A stretch of 64,000 nucleotides of DNA from a candidate division WOR-1 bacterium RIFOXYB2_FULL_36_35 (GCA_001771505.1 MEUA01000017.1:85479-149478); one strand, 5' to 3'. Positions 34,077-43,349 are shown, counted from the first letter of the stretch. The notes: generated by a model from the sequence alone, not told the origin. Made by a program: numbers and translations.

Positions 34077-34574
34077 ATGGTCTTAAAGCAAAAAAATGGA
34101 TATACCCTTATAGAGGTTGTGATTGTTATAGTTCTTATTCTTATTCTGTCAGCTAGTATTTTTGTTTATGTTAATTTTTCCAGAGATTTTAATTTGGATT
34201 CAGCTGCTTCCAAAGTTGCCTCGGATTTGCGTTATGCACAAAGTCTTTCTATGTCTACGGCACGATGGTATGGTGTAAGCTTTGAAGGGAATTCATATGC
34301 TATTTATACTACAACAGGAACACTTGATACACTTATAAATGATCCTGCAAGTTTTGGCAAGGATATGGTTGTTAATGTCTATGATCAATTTGGCTTATCA
34401 GTAAATGTTTACATTGATGGAGGAAATAAAATTGAATTTAGTCCTTTAGGACAACCTTATATTGATAGAAACAGCTTTATATTAACTAACGAAGGAGTAG
34501 TTACCTTAAGTACGGGAGCTCTTTCAAAAACTGTAAGAATAACGCCTAACACAGGAAAGGTTTATATACAATGA
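34077..34574 (+). CDS. Minor prepilin (GspH/FimT-like)
   Basis: A prepilin-like protein of about 165 residues with leader MVLKQKNG, then YTLIEVVIVIVLILILSASIF, followed by a polar domain with the FNLDSAASKVASDLRYAQSLSM stretch typical of GspH/FimT minor pilins. I take the ATG at 34077; an in-frame GTG at 34059 is possible. It overlaps the next prepilin gene by 4 bases (ATGA). Minor pilins prime pilus assembly or sit at the tip. Confidence 0.87.
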   Translation: MVLKQKNGYTLIEVVIVIVLILILSASIFVYVNFSRDFNLDSAASKVASDLRYAQSLSMSTARWYGVSFEGNSYAIYTTTGTLDTLINDPASFGKDMVVNVYDQFGLSVNVYIDGGNKIEFSPLGQPYIDRNSFILTNEGVVTLSTGALSKTVRITPNTGKVYIQ

Positions 34575-34963
34575 ATAAAAAGGGATTTACTCTTATTGAA
34601 CTTATAGTTGCCATTATGGTTATAATAGTTGCTTTTATGGCTCTTATATCTGTTTTTACGGGTGTAATGCCTAAAGGAATTGCCCTCGAATTCATTTCTA
34701 AATCTACTTATCTTGCTAATCTTTTAATAGAAGAGGATCTGTCCAAAGATTTTTATTCTATCTCTTCAGTCTCTCCGACAAATTTTAGTTCTCCTTTTGA
34801 TAAATTCAGTTATGAAATAGTAGTTGATTTTGTGACTACAGCAGAGCCTGATGTTGTTTCTGCTAATGGGACTAATTTTAAAAGGGTTAAAGCCAGGGTT
34901 TGGAGTAAGTTATCTCCGACTATCGAGGTTGTAACATTGGTGACTACATATGAAAGCTTATAA
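34571..34963 (+). CDS. Minor prepilin (GspI/PilV-like)
   Basis: This 130-residue prepilin has leader MNKKG and mature start FTLIELIVAIMVIIVAFMAL, with Glu at mature position 5. The remainder is a small polar domain with KSTYLANLLIEEDL, similar to GspI/PilV, which make a pseudopilus tip complex with GspH, GspJ and GspK equivalents. It starts inside the stop of the upstream gene and overlaps the next gene by 14 bases. Confidence 0.85.
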   Translation: MNKKGFTLIELIVAIMVIIVAFMALISVFTGVMPKGIALEFISKSTYLANLLIEEDLSKDFYSISSVSPTNFSSPFDKFSYEIVVDFVTTAEPDVVSANGTNFKRVKARVWSKLSPTIEVVTLVTTYESL

Positions 34964-35465
34964 ATTTAAGCGCTTTGATAAAGGTAACGGGTATACCCTT
35001 ATAGAACTTATTCTTGTCATTGTGGTTTTGGGAATTATATCTTTTACTTTTGCGGCGTTTATTACAAAAGGGATAGATGCCTGGGTGTTTGTGAAAACCC
35101 GAGATAGCGCCGTTGGAAGCGCCCGCTATGCAATGAACAGAGTGATTACAGAAATGCGAAGGATAGCTGGTCCGGAAAGTATGATAATTATGTCTCAAAC
35201 CGAGTGCAGTTTTGAAGCTTTTGATAAAGATGGGAATATAATTATTGTGGATTTCAGGCAATCAGGAGATGTGCTTTATAGAAATAATGATGAGCTTGTG
35301 GATGGCTTATTGAATCCGGGAGGAATTGTTTTTACTTATTTAGACAATGAGGGGGTTGTAACTGCTGTAAGTTCAGAAGTAAGGAGTATACGAAGTAAAT
35401 TGTCTATAGAAAAACATTCTCAACTTGTTACTTTGGAATCAGCGGCAAGAATAAGAAATTTATGA
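34950..35465 (+). CDS. Minor prepilin (GspJ/PilW-like)
   Basis: A prepilin of 171 residues with a longer leader (MKAYKFKRFDKGNG), then YTLIELILVIVVLGIISFTF. The body has RDSAVGSARYAMNRVITEMRR, a helix typical of GspJ/PilW. It overlaps both neighbours (14 bases upstream, 4 bases downstream), so the prepilin set is made from one coupled message. Confidence 0.85.
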   Translation: MKAYKFKRFDKGNGYTLIELILVIVVLGIISFTFAAFITKGIDAWVFVKTRDSAVGSARYAMNRVITEMRRIAGPESMIIMSQTECSFEAFDKDGNIIIVDFRQSGDVLYRNNDELVDGLLNPGGIVFTYLDNEGVVTAVSSEVRSIRSKLSIEKHSQLVTLESAARIRNL

Positions 35466-36721
35466 AAAAAAAGGGGTTTGTCTTAATTGTTGCAATATTT
35501 ATTGTGATTCTTTTTGCCATTGTAGGAGTAGTGGCTGCTTCGTTAATTTCCGGAGATAGCGTTGTTATTATAAAGGATTTAAAGGGTTTGCAGGCTTTAA
35601 ATCTGGCAGAAGCCGGGGTTCATTATGCTTTAACTTCTGATTTATCCTCTGATTCTGACTGGTCAGATAATATAGGATTTTCTAAAAGTTTTGGAGGAGG
35701 CCTTTTTACCGTAAGTTATGAGGCTCAAAGCGCCGATAGCCTTAAAATTAAATCTCTTGGAATTGTAAGCGGTGTAACCAGAGTGATTGTTGTCGATCTT
35801 AATAGGAGTAGCGGGAGTAGCGCTAGTTATGATGTTGCTTTTACCCATGCTCTTTATGCGTCTAATCCTAGTGGAACATTATATATTGAAAATGATGCCC
35901 ATGTTGTAGGAGATCTTTATTACAATGGAGATGTTGTAATGAAGAATAATGCTTTAGTAATAGATGGGGTACTGTATTCAGACAGTTTAGATTGTCGAAA
36001 TAATTCCAGGGCAGTATCTGCGGAAGCTTCTGAGCCTCAAATGCCTGAATTTGATTCTTCTTCTTATGATGAAACTTTATCTGAAATAAATCAAACTGCG
36101 ACGACCGCTTTAGTGGTTCAAAATAATGATTCATTTACCATGAATGGAGGGATATATTATTTTACAAGTGTAACTTTAAAAAACAATGCTAAAATTGAAG
36201 GATCTGGAACTATTGTCGCAACGGATGGAGATATTTCGATACAAAATAACACTACTTTTTCTGATGATAATGTGACTCTTATTGCCCAGGGAGATGTAAA
36301 TTTGGATAATAATACTAATTTTAAAGAGGATTTTAAAATTTATGCTCATGGAGATATAAATGTTAGAAATAATTCTGATATTCTTGCTGAGGCTTTATTT
36401 TATACGGATACGGGAGATATTATTTTTAACAATAATGGGCATTTTGATGGTGTTATTCTGGCTCCCCAAGGGGATATAAGTTGTCAGAATAATACCATAA
36501 TTAACGGATTAATATATGGCGATTATTTTGAGGCTAAAAATAATACTCATGTTAATGGTTCTATAGTTGTTAATGATGTGGGGATGTTATCTAATCAGGT
36601 TATAATAACTTATGATCCCCTGCAATTGCCGATTGAAACTCCCATGGGGATTGGTTCTCAGGAATCTTCCGCTGGTGGATTAAGTCATAGTATTTCTAAT
36701 TGGTATGAGTTTTTTGATTAG
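35462..36721 (+). CDS. Large PilX-like minor pilin with beta-helix body
   Basis: A 419-residue protein whose N-terminus (KKKGFVLIVAIFIVILFAIVGVV) and LQALNLAEAGVHYALTSD helix match PilX-type minor pilins. They replace the Glu5 pilin signature with a longer hydrophobic helix. Residues about 140-395 consist of short repeats in which Asn-Asn recurs every 15-25 residues (NGDVVMKNNA, DISIQNN, DVNLDNN, DINVRNN, DIIFNNN), consistent with a right-handed parallel beta-helix. The protein ends SNWYEFFD. It probably sits at the pilus tip. It is a paralogue of the next gene. Confidence 0.82.
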   Translation: MKKKGFVLIVAIFIVILFAIVGVVAASLISGDSVVIIKDLKGLQALNLAEAGVHYALTSDLSSDSDWSDNIGFSKSFGGGLFTVSYEAQSADSLKIKSLGIVSGVTRVIVVDLNRSSGSSASYDVAFTHALYASNPSGTLYIENDAHVVGDLYYNGDVVMKNNALVIDGVLYSDSLDCRNNSRAVSAEASEPQMPEFDSSSYDETLSEINQTATTALVVQNNDSFTMNGGIYYFTSVTLKNNAKIEGSGTIVATDGDISIQNNTTFSDDNVTLIAQGDVNLDNNTNFKEDFKIYAHGDINVRNNSDILAEALFYTDTGDIIFNNNGHFDGVILAPQGDISCQNNTIINGLIYGDYFEAKNNTHVNGSIVVNDVGMLSNQVIITYDPLQLPIETPMGIGSQESSAGGLSHSISNWYEFFD

Positions 36722-36828
36722 TTTGATTTTTTTTATAAGAGTGATAAAATTTATTTGTCTCCAGAAGACATCTTTTATATATAATATATTTTCTTTTTAA
36801 AGTAGTTTTTTTTAAAATTTACAAGGAT

Positions 36829-38112
36829 GTGTTTTTCGTGAGAAAAAACGGGTTTGTTTTGGTTATCTCTATTTTTATAGTGATAATTTTTTCTGTGCTT
36901 GGTGTTATTTCTGCTTCTTTAATTTCTGGAGAAGGGGATGCTTATATTAATGATTTAAAAGGGATACAGGCTTTACATCTGGCAGAGGCTGGAATTCGTT
37001 ATGCTTTTTCTGCGGATTTGGCATCTGATTCTGATTGGTCTGATAATTCAGGTTTTTCTAGAGCTTTATATCCTGGATCTTTTATCATTGCCTATAATCC
37101 TTCAGCAGCAGGGGATACTGTTACTGTTGAAGCTACCGGTGTTGTTGGAAATGTAAGACGTAAGGTTGCGGTTGTTATTAAACGTGGCAAATTGGAATAC
37201 AACACCGCTTTTACTCATGCGATTTTTGTTGGCAATCCTACGGGAGTTTTAGAAATTCAAAATGATGCGCATGTTATTGGAGATTTATATTATAATGGGT
37301 ATGTTAAGGTGTTGAATCAGGCTACAGTTGGGACGAATATTGATGGGACTATTGTTAATGGGACATTGTTTTCTGATGGATATGATAAGGATCCCGGCGC
37401 AAAAGTAGGATCTTGGGAAGCTGCTCCTGATATACAGATGCCTAGTTTTGATTCTTCTTATTATGACAATTTGCTACTTGCTTCTACTTCTGTTTCAACT
37501 TCTGAAAGTTTGGTTGTTAGCGGAAATGGTTCATGGACAATGAATGGTGGAACCTATTATTATAAAAATGTTATCTTTACTGATAATGCCAAAATTTATG
37601 GTTCAGGAACGATTGTTGCAACCGAAGGGGATATAGTTGTTAATGGTAACGGTAAATTTTTTAATGATAACGTTACATTGATTGCTAAAGGAGAAATAAA
37701 ACTAGAGGGAAATACTCAACTTCAGAAAAATTGCAATCTTTTCTCTTATGATGGAATAATTATGCGGGATCAGACGATTGTTAATGAGGGAGTAGTTTTT
37801 TATGTTAAAAACGGAAATTTAGAATTTAATGACGATGGTCATTTTTACGGTTCAACATTGGTTCCTAATGGTGAAATAATATTACCGAATCATATAGAAT
37901 TGAAAGGCTTGATTTACGGCAAATATATAGAGGACATTTCAGATGTTGCTCATATTAACGGGTCTATTTGTATCTCCGACTTAGGTTCAATATCCAACCA
38001 AAGTATAGTAACTTATGATTATGATTATCTCCCTGCAGTGATACCTAGAGGTCTTGGGGAAGTCACAGGCTCTTCCGAAAGCGAGGTTTCTAATTGGTAT
38101 GAAGTTTTTTAA
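36829..38112 (+). CDS. Large PilX-like minor pilin, second paralogue
   Basis: A paralogue (427 residues) of the upstream gene. The N-terminal GFVLVISIFIVIIFSVLGVIS and IQALHLAEAGIRYAFSADL are PilX-like, the Asn-rich beta-helix-like body has GDIVVNGNGKF and GEIKLEGNTQL, and the end is SNWYEVF. The GTG at 36829 or the GTG at 36838 are possible starts, with AAGGA nearby. The stop codon is the TAA of a family-1 terminal TTAA, so one or more C-terminal residues may have been lost relative to the paralogue (FFD against VF). Confidence 0.8.
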   Translation: MFFVRKNGFVLVISIFIVIIFSVLGVISASLISGEGDAYINDLKGIQALHLAEAGIRYAFSADLASDSDWSDNSGFSRALYPGSFIIAYNPSAAGDTVTVEATGVVGNVRRKVAVVIKRGKLEYNTAFTHAIFVGNPTGVLEIQNDAHVIGDLYYNGYVKVLNQATVGTNIDGTIVNGTLFSDGYDKDPGAKVGSWEAAPDIQMPSFDSSYYDNLLLASTSVSTSESLVVSGNGSWTMNGGTYYYKNVIFTDNAKIYGSGTIVATEGDIVVNGNGKFFNDNVTLIAKGEIKLEGNTQLQKNCNLFSYDGIIMRDQTIVNEGVVFYVKNGNLEFNDDGHFYGSTLVPNGEIILPNHIELKGLIYGKYIEDISDVAHINGSICISDLGSISNQSIVTYDYDYLPAVIPRGLGEVTGSSESEVSNWYEVF

Positions 38113-38211
38113 CCCCGATTATTCACCCCGATTAGGGAATCGTGGTTCATACCTGAGGAAATTTTCAACACTCTGCTAGGATTCTGTTCGTCTATGAATA
38201 ATCTGGGTTAA
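38109..38211. repeat. Family-1 repeat, full copy
   Basis: This 103-bp copy has TTAACCCCGATTATTCA at the left, a core with ATTCTGTTCGTC and TGAATAATCTGGGTTAA at the right. The first TAA is the stop codon of the second PilX-like gene. Confidence 0.88.
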
Positions 38212-38232
38212 TAGAGCGGGAAAAAGTTGAAG

Positions 38233-38261
38233 TTGACAATGTTTGTACTCTCGTATATATT
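38233..38261 (+). promoter_or_regulatory. Promoter of pilMN-pilO-pilP-pilQ, leaderless type
   Basis: TTGACA (38233-38238) and TATATT (38256-38261) have a 17-base spacer. The ATG at 38270 lies eight bases after the -10, so transcription would start at or next to it. This suggests the last four pilus genes form a separate transcription unit. Confidence 0.65.
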
Positions 38262-38269
38262 AATTGCGC

Positions 38270-39913
38270 ATGGCTGAAAAAAGTATTTTAGGAATAGATA
38301 TTAGAGTTTGTTCTGTTAAGGTTGTTGAACTTAAAAAGGGGAGCAGCGGATGGAAGGTTTTAAACTGGGGAATGGAAGAAATTCCATATGACCTTGCGGA
38401 TAAACATCCTGACAAAGAGATAAATCAAGCTAAAGTTCTAAAACAAATTTTAGCCGCAAATTCTTTTTCTTCAAAAGAAGCTATTGTTGTTGTTGGTGGA
38501 AATGATGTTATCTCAAAGCCGGTTTCTATGCCGCGCCTCTCCCCTGAAGAGATGAACGAAGCCGTTAAATGGAAAATAAAAGATGATATTTCTTATCATG
38601 TGGAAGATGCTATCGTAGATTTTGTTGCTCTTGGGAAGATATCTCCTTCGGGAGAATCGGATTATTTAGTCTCTTCTGCTTCTCGTTTTACAATAGAGAA
38701 TGTGTTGCAGGTGATAAAAGATGCAGGTCTTCAGATTAATTCCATTATTACAATGCCTTTTGCTTTAAAGGCGTTATGTTTAGAATATTTGTCTCCTGAT
38801 TCTGTAATTCCAATTGTTTATTTTGGACGTTCATCCATAAATATAAGTTTTTTTAAAGGGGAACGACTGGTTCTTAACCGTGAAATACCTGTCGGAGGAG
38901 GAGATATTACAAAAGCCATGACAGCTGGTTTGGCTTTTTCAGAAGGACGCCTGGAGCTTAGTTTTGAAGAAGCGGAAAAAATAAAAAGAGAACATGGCAT
39001 CCCTCTAGATTTGGAGACATACCCTAAGTTGGATAAAATTCCTGTAGCTCAATTACAGGCGGTAGTCCGTCCTGCATTGGAAAAAATAGAAGATGAATTT
39101 TTAAGGACTATAGAATATTTCAAAAGCCAAGAAGGAGAAATCTTAATTCAGAAAATTTTAATTATGGGTGGGGGGAGTAAGACTCCTAATGTCTTGGAGT
39201 TTCTTTCACAGCGTCTTGGTATTCCATTTGAAAGGATTGAGAATTTATCGGGGCTTGAACTTGCTCCGGGCTTAACAGATAAAGAATCTTTTAAGTTCGC
39301 GTTGCCTCAACTTACGGCTGCCATCGGAGCTGCCATGGTTTTTAGCAGTAGAACTGTCAATCTTTTGCCTTTGGAGATTAAGGACAGAAAGAAAATATTA
39401 CTGAAAAAATATTTCAAACCAGTTCCTATTGTTTCAATCATTGTTATTGTTCTTTCTTTAATTTATGGACTTGTTTATTATCTCGCATATGATGCAAAGA
39501 GAGCCTTAGAGAGTGTTGATCTTAAAATCGCGGAACTAAAGCCTCGTGTTGCGCGTTTGGAAGAGGTGGAAAAAGTAATGAGAGAGGAACAGGGGCGGCG
39601 GGGGATTTTTAAAACGATTGAGTTTTCAAGAATAGAGATACCAAGAGTATTGGAAGAAATTAGTTATAATATCCCACCTTCCATAATGATGGAATCTATT
39701 TCGTTTATTGAGGCTAAAAAAGAGATAAGACTTAGCGGAATATCTTTTGATAAAGGAGCATCTTCTGAAAACGTGTTGTCAAATTTTGTTTTATCCCTTT
39801 CAAATTCTCCGTCTTTTAAAAAGGTTGAGCTTGTAAATGCTGTTAAAAATGCTGATTTTATTTATGAAGCTTTAAATTTTGAAATTAGTGGCGTTGTAGG
39901 TAAAAGAGAATGA
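38270..39913 (+). CDS. pilM: PilM-PilN fusion protein of the type IV pilus alignment complex
   Basis: The protein has 547 residues. The first part, about 1-360, is the actin-like PilM (SILGIDIRVCSVKVVELKK, VVVGGNDVISKPVSMP, PIVYFGRSSINISFF, LIMGGGSKTPN). A membrane helix (about 383-408) and a C-terminal coiled coil plus ferredoxin-like domain (about 408-547) are typical of PilN. PilM and PilN are usually separate genes; a fusion keeps cytoplasmic and membrane parts together. I prefer the ATG at 38270 over the TTG two codons earlier. It overlaps pilO by 4 bases. Confidence 0.9.
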   Translation: MAEKSILGIDIRVCSVKVVELKKGSSGWKVLNWGMEEIPYDLADKHPDKEINQAKVLKQILAANSFSSKEAIVVVGGNDVISKPVSMPRLSPEEMNEAVKWKIKDDISYHVEDAIVDFVALGKISPSGESDYLVSSASRFTIENVLQVIKDAGLQINSIITMPFALKALCLEYLSPDSVIPIVYFGRSSINISFFKGERLVLNREIPVGGGDITKAMTAGLAFSEGRLELSFEEAEKIKREHGIPLDLETYPKLDKIPVAQLQAVVRPALEKIEDEFLRTIEYFKSQEGEILIQKILIMGGGSKTPNVLEFLSQRLGIPFERIENLSGLELAPGLTDKESFKFALPQLTAAIGAAMVFSSRTVNLLPLEIKDRKKILLKKYFKPVPIVSIIVIVLSLIYGLVYYLAYDAKRALESVDLKIAELKPRVARLEEVEKVMREEQGRRGIFKTIEFSRIEIPRVLEEISYNIPPSIMMESISFIEAKKEIRLSGISFDKGASSENVLSNFVLSLSNSPSFKKVELVNAVKNADFIYEALNFEISGVVGKRE

Positions 39914-40422
39914 AAGTAAATTTTGCAGAGAGAGAAAAATGGTTGTTTTTTTTAGTAGTCTTAGTTGCCATCTTTTATGTTTTTTTTCAATTTATTTTCT
40001 TTCCTAAGCTTGAAAGTTTTTTTTCATTGGCACAAAAACTTAATTTAGATAAGCAGCAATTAACTATTTATGAGGAGAAGTCAAAGGCTTTGAAGCAACT
40101 AGAGCTGGCGCCTCTTGAGCAGTTAAGGGCGGCCAAAACAAAAGAAAAACAAACTATTGAGGCCTTACAATATATTTCACATTCTATGTCAAAGCTTAAC
40201 ATTGATTTGGTTTCCATAAGGCCTAGAACTCAAGAAGTCCCCGTCGATTTTGCAAAAGCGATTTTTTTTGATATTCATTTTATTGGCTCTTACAAGAACA
40301 TATATTCTTTCATGGAAGAAATAAGCGATTTGCCGATTCTAATACTTGTTGATTCGATGATAATGAAAAAATCGGAAAATGCTGATGTTGAGGTATCGAT
40401 GGTTTTGTCTGTATATTATTAA
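39910..40422 (+). CDS. pilO: Type IV pilus alignment protein PilO-like
   Basis: A 170-residue bitopic protein: an N-terminal membrane helix (about 12-32), a coiled coil (about 35-75) and a ferredoxin-like periplasmic domain with YKNIYSFMEEISDLPILILVD near residue 130, characteristic of PilO. It is coupled to the PilMN gene (ATGA overlap) and to the next gene (TAATG). PilO pairs with PilN to bridge the inner membrane and the secretin. Confidence 0.85.
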   Translation: MKVNFAEREKWLFFLVVLVAIFYVFFQFIFFPKLESFFSLAQKLNLDKQQLTIYEEKSKALKQLELAPLEQLRAAKTKEKQTIEALQYISHSMSKLNIDLVSIRPRTQEVPVDFAKAIFFDIHFIGSYKNIYSFMEEISDLPILILVDSMIMKKSENADVEVSMVLSVYY

Positions 40423-40946
40423 TGGGGTACCATAAAAAAATGACAAAAAGTTCTAAATATATTTTGATTATAGGTTTGGTTTTTATCGTTATAACTTATG
40501 TTTTGTTTTATACTCCTTTGGGAAGTATTTTATTTGGCACAAATGGGGGTTACAATCAAGTTGATGTTCCCTCTGTTTCTTTCTTGCCCGCTGACGGTCA
40601 ATCTGCATCAATTTTGAGCAATTCAAAAGAGACTGCGAAGATTAAGAAAATATATTACAAAGCTTATATATCAAGGGATCCTTTTAGTGTAAGTTTTAAT
40701 TATGAGAAAATTATATCTTCTTCTACTGAATCAGATGCTAAAGAAAAAGAAGAACCTAAAATTTTAGTTTTACAGGGCATTTTTAATATGCCTTCGGGGG
40801 AAAAAGTCGCGCTTATAGATGATAAGGTTGTTTCTGTAAACCAAAGAGTTTCAGGTTGGACAGTCGTTAAAATATATTCGGATAAGGTTTTAGTAAAAAA
40901 AGGTGGACTTAGAAAGACTTTGCGGTTAAAATTGGGGGTTGAATAA
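40422..40946 (+). CDS. pilP: PilP-like pilus alignment protein
   Basis: A protein of 174 residues with an N-terminal membrane helix (ILIIGLVFIVITYVLFY) and a C-terminal beta-rich domain, about 110-174 (KILVLQGIFNMPSGEKVALIDDKVV), matching the PilP/GspC-type HR domain that contacts the secretin. The intervening region is polar and probably unstructured. An internal ATG at 40440 is possible as start. Position between pilO and the secretin gene supports the call; sequence similarity to classic PilP lipoproteins is weak. Confidence 0.75.
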   Translation: MGYHKKMTKSSKYILIIGLVFIVITYVLFYTPLGSILFGTNGGYNQVDVPSVSFLPADGQSASILSNSKETAKIKKIYYKAYISRDPFSVSFNYEKIISSSTESDAKEKEEPKILVLQGIFNMPSGEKVALIDDKVVSVNQRVSGWTVVKIYSDKVLVKKGGLRKTLRLKLGVE

Positions 40947-42259
40947 TGAATAAAAAAATCTATTTAAGAATAAAAGATTTTATTGCGGCAAAATCTATTC
41001 GGTATGTTCTGATAAACAGCATCTTGTTATTTCTGTTTTTTTCTTCTGCCGGGTTTTCTCAGTCAGAGGACACGCTTGGAGATGTTTCAATTAAAGGCGG
41101 GCTTTTAAGCTTTAAATTAAAAGATGCTGATATAAAATCTATTCTCCAAATTTTTGCGAGACAACTTCATAAAAACATTGTGGCAGGAGATGGCGTTAAA
41201 GGGACTGTCTCTTTATCTTTTTCTGATGTTAAGCCTCTTGAAGGATTTGAGGCTGTTCTTAGGGCAAAAGGTTTGGATTGGTTTGAGGAAGGCGATACTA
41301 TTGTAGTTTCAAATAAAAAGACGGTAAAAACGTTTCTTTTGCAATATGCTAATGCCGTGGAAGTTAAAACTGCTTTGGAGCTTTTAATGGTGGAAGGCGA
41401 TCAGGTTTCTGTAAACGATTCATATAATGCCTTAATAGTTAAAACCCCATCAGATAATATGAGCAGAATTGAACGTGCAATCAGAAATATGGATATTCCG
41501 CCGATCCAGGTTATGGTGCAGGTAAATATTATAGAAATAAAAACCGGAGATGTCGGGAATCTTGGTTTAAATGCCAAGTATTCTTCGCAAAACAATCCTA
41601 ATAATAAATTGCAGACAAAAGGTTTTGCAGAAAAAGGGGATACGGGGAGTTTAGGTTTTTATGCTCAGGTCATTTCCGGAAATGTAGAATCTTATTTATC
41701 AACGGTTTTAACTGAGACCAACTATGATCTTGTTGCTTCTCCCAGGATTGCTACAATTAACCATAAGCCAGCATCTATACTTATTGGCTCGAAATTAGGA
41801 TATAAGACGACGACAGTTACAACGACAGGGACTGTGCAGGAAATTCATTTTTTAGAAGTCGGAACAAAATTGATTATAACTCCGCATGTTAGCGATGATG
41901 AATATATACGCATGAAAATAGCTCCAAAGGTTAGTGAGGGATATGTTACAGATGATTTACCTACAGAGAATACAACAGAGACAGAAAATGAAGTTATGGT
42001 TAAAAGCGGGCAGACGATCGTTATTGGTGGACTGACTAAAAATAAAGAGACAAGAACAGAAGTAGGGATCCCTTTATTGATGAATATTCCTTTAATAGGA
42101 AATCTCTTTAAAAAGACAAATATTGATAATGAAAAGAGGGAGTTGTTAGTTACAATTACTCCTAAAATAATGACTCCTGAATATTTGGAAAAAATGCAAA
42201 ATGATATCACGACTATAAATGATCATGCTAAAAAGGGTTCTTCTTTTCTTTTGCACTAG
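40946..42259 (+). CDS. pilQ: Type IV pilus secretin PilQ
   Basis: An outer-membrane secretin of 437 residues. The N-terminus is a signal-anchor-like helix (IRYVLINSILLFLFFSSAGFS). Residues about 50-125 are the STN/N0 domain (LLSFKLKDADIKSILQIFARQ), about 130-180 the N1/N2 region (VEVKTALELLMVEGD) and about 185-425 the secretin domain, with LVASPRIATINHKPASILIG and VMVKSGQTIVIGGL. It is short compared with PilQ of Proteobacteria because it lacks AMIN domains. It ends the pilMN-O-P-Q unit. Confidence 0.93.
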   Translation: MNKKIYLRIKDFIAAKSIRYVLINSILLFLFFSSAGFSQSEDTLGDVSIKGGLLSFKLKDADIKSILQIFARQLHKNIVAGDGVKGTVSLSFSDVKPLEGFEAVLRAKGLDWFEEGDTIVVSNKKTVKTFLLQYANAVEVKTALELLMVEGDQVSVNDSYNALIVKTPSDNMSRIERAIRNMDIPPIQVMVQVNIIEIKTGDVGNLGLNAKYSSQNNPNNKLQTKGFAEKGDTGSLGFYAQVISGNVESYLSTVLTETNYDLVASPRIATINHKPASILIGSKLGYKTTTVTTTGTVQEIHFLEVGTKLIITPHVSDDEYIRMKIAPKVSEGYVTDDLPTENTTETENEVMVKSGQTIVIGGLTKNKETRTEVGIPLLMNIPLIGNLFKKTNIDNEKRELLVTITPKIMTPEYLEKMQNDITTINDHAKKGSSFLLH

Positions 42260-42290
42260 ATTTATCACTGTAATATAAAAAAACTTTGGT

Positions 42291-42350
42291 ATGGATCTCC
42301 GCTTTCGCGGGGATGACAAATTGCAAAAACTGTCATTTCGTGACAGTCCC
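42291..42350. repeat. Family-2 repeat, right half
   Basis: The stretch from ATGGATCTCCGCTTTCGCGG through GGATGACAAATTGCAAAAAC and GTCATTTCGTGACAGTCCC corresponds to the right half of the element at 4855-4973. The hairpin TCCGCTTTCGCGGGGA is retained. It lies between the convergent pilQ and gpsA genes. Confidence 0.7.
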
Positions 42351-42359
42351 ATGATGTGA

Positions 42360-43349
42360 TTAATCCTCGTTTTTATGGGGTCTTGTCATAAGAGATAAAA
42401 GCGCTTCATCAATTCTTTTATTATTAAAGAGAATTTCATTTATTTCGTAAGTTATCGGCATTTCCACTTTGTATTTTTGTGCTAATTTTATCGCTGCTTT
42501 GGTTGTTTCAACTCCCTCTGCTACCTGTTTTAAAGATGATAAAATTGAGGAGAGTTTTTCTCCTTTTGCAAGTTTTACGCCGACGCTATGATTTCGCGAA
42601 AGCCCGCTTTGACAAGTTGCGATAAGATCTCCTAATCCGGATAACCCTGAGAATGTTTCTCTTTTGGCTCCAAGAGCTATTCCTAATTTTGTTATTTCTG
42701 AGATGCCCCTAATAATTAGGGCAGCTTTGGCATTATCCCCCAATTGTTTTTCTTCTGAAGCCCCTGCGGCAATTGCTATGATGTTTTTTAATGCTCCTCC
42801 TATTTGCACCCCTAAAAGGTCATCGCTTGTATAAATTCTAAAAGTTTGACACTTTTTGAAGAGGGTTTGCAGCTCTTTAGATGTTTTTTCGTCTTTTGAA
42901 GCAATGACCGAAGTTGCGGGAAGTCCTTTTGCTATCTCTTTTGCCAGATTTGGGCCTGATAATGCAGCGACAGGTTTTTTTGTGAATTCTGAAATTATTT
43001 CCGATGGAAATTTAAGGGTTGAAACCTCTATCCCTTTTACAGCAGACATAATAATCTCACCATCAAAAGAGCCTATTGATTCTTTTACGGTTTTTCGCAT
43101 AAATTGAGTCGGGGTGGAATATATGATAGTTTGTGATGATTTTGCAGCCATTTTTAAATCTTCTTCTGCTGATATGTTTTGATGTAACATGAAACCCGGT
43201 AAATATTTTTTGTTTTCTTTGAATTTTTTAATATTTTCTATTACCTCTGTTTCATATGACCATAGAGTTATTTCATGATCGTTTTGGGCTAAAAGGATTG
43301 CGAGCGTAGTCCCCCATGCGCCGGCTCCTATAATTGTTATCTTACTCAT
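42360..43349 (-). CDS. gpsA: Glycerol-3-phosphate dehydrogenase (NAD(P)+)
   Basis: A 329-residue enzyme that reduces dihydroxyacetone phosphate to sn-glycerol 3-phosphate for phospholipid synthesis. The N-terminal Rossmann motif GAGAWGTTLAILLAQN, the ALSGPNLAKEIAKGLPAT stretch near residue 138, the catalytic-Lys GGALKNIIAIAAG near residue 185 and TFSGLSGLGDLIATCQSGLSRN near 240 are intact. It overlaps plsY by 4 bases, linking glycerol 3-phosphate synthesis with its acylation. Confidence 0.95.
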   Translation of the reverse strand: MSKITIIGAGAWGTTLAILLAQNDHEITLWSYETEVIENIKKFKENKKYLPGFMLHQNISAEEDLKMAAKSSQTIIYSTPTQFMRKTVKESIGSFDGEIIMSAVKGIEVSTLKFPSEIISEFTKKPVAALSGPNLAKEIAKGLPATSVIASKDEKTSKELQTLFKKCQTFRIYTSDDLLGVQIGGALKNIIAIAAGASEEKQLGDNAKAALIIRGISEITKLGIALGAKRETFSGLSGLGDLIATCQSGLSRNHSVGVKLAKGEKLSSILSSLKQVAEGVETTKAAIKLAQKYKVEMPITYEINEILFNNKRIDEALLSLMTRPHKNED

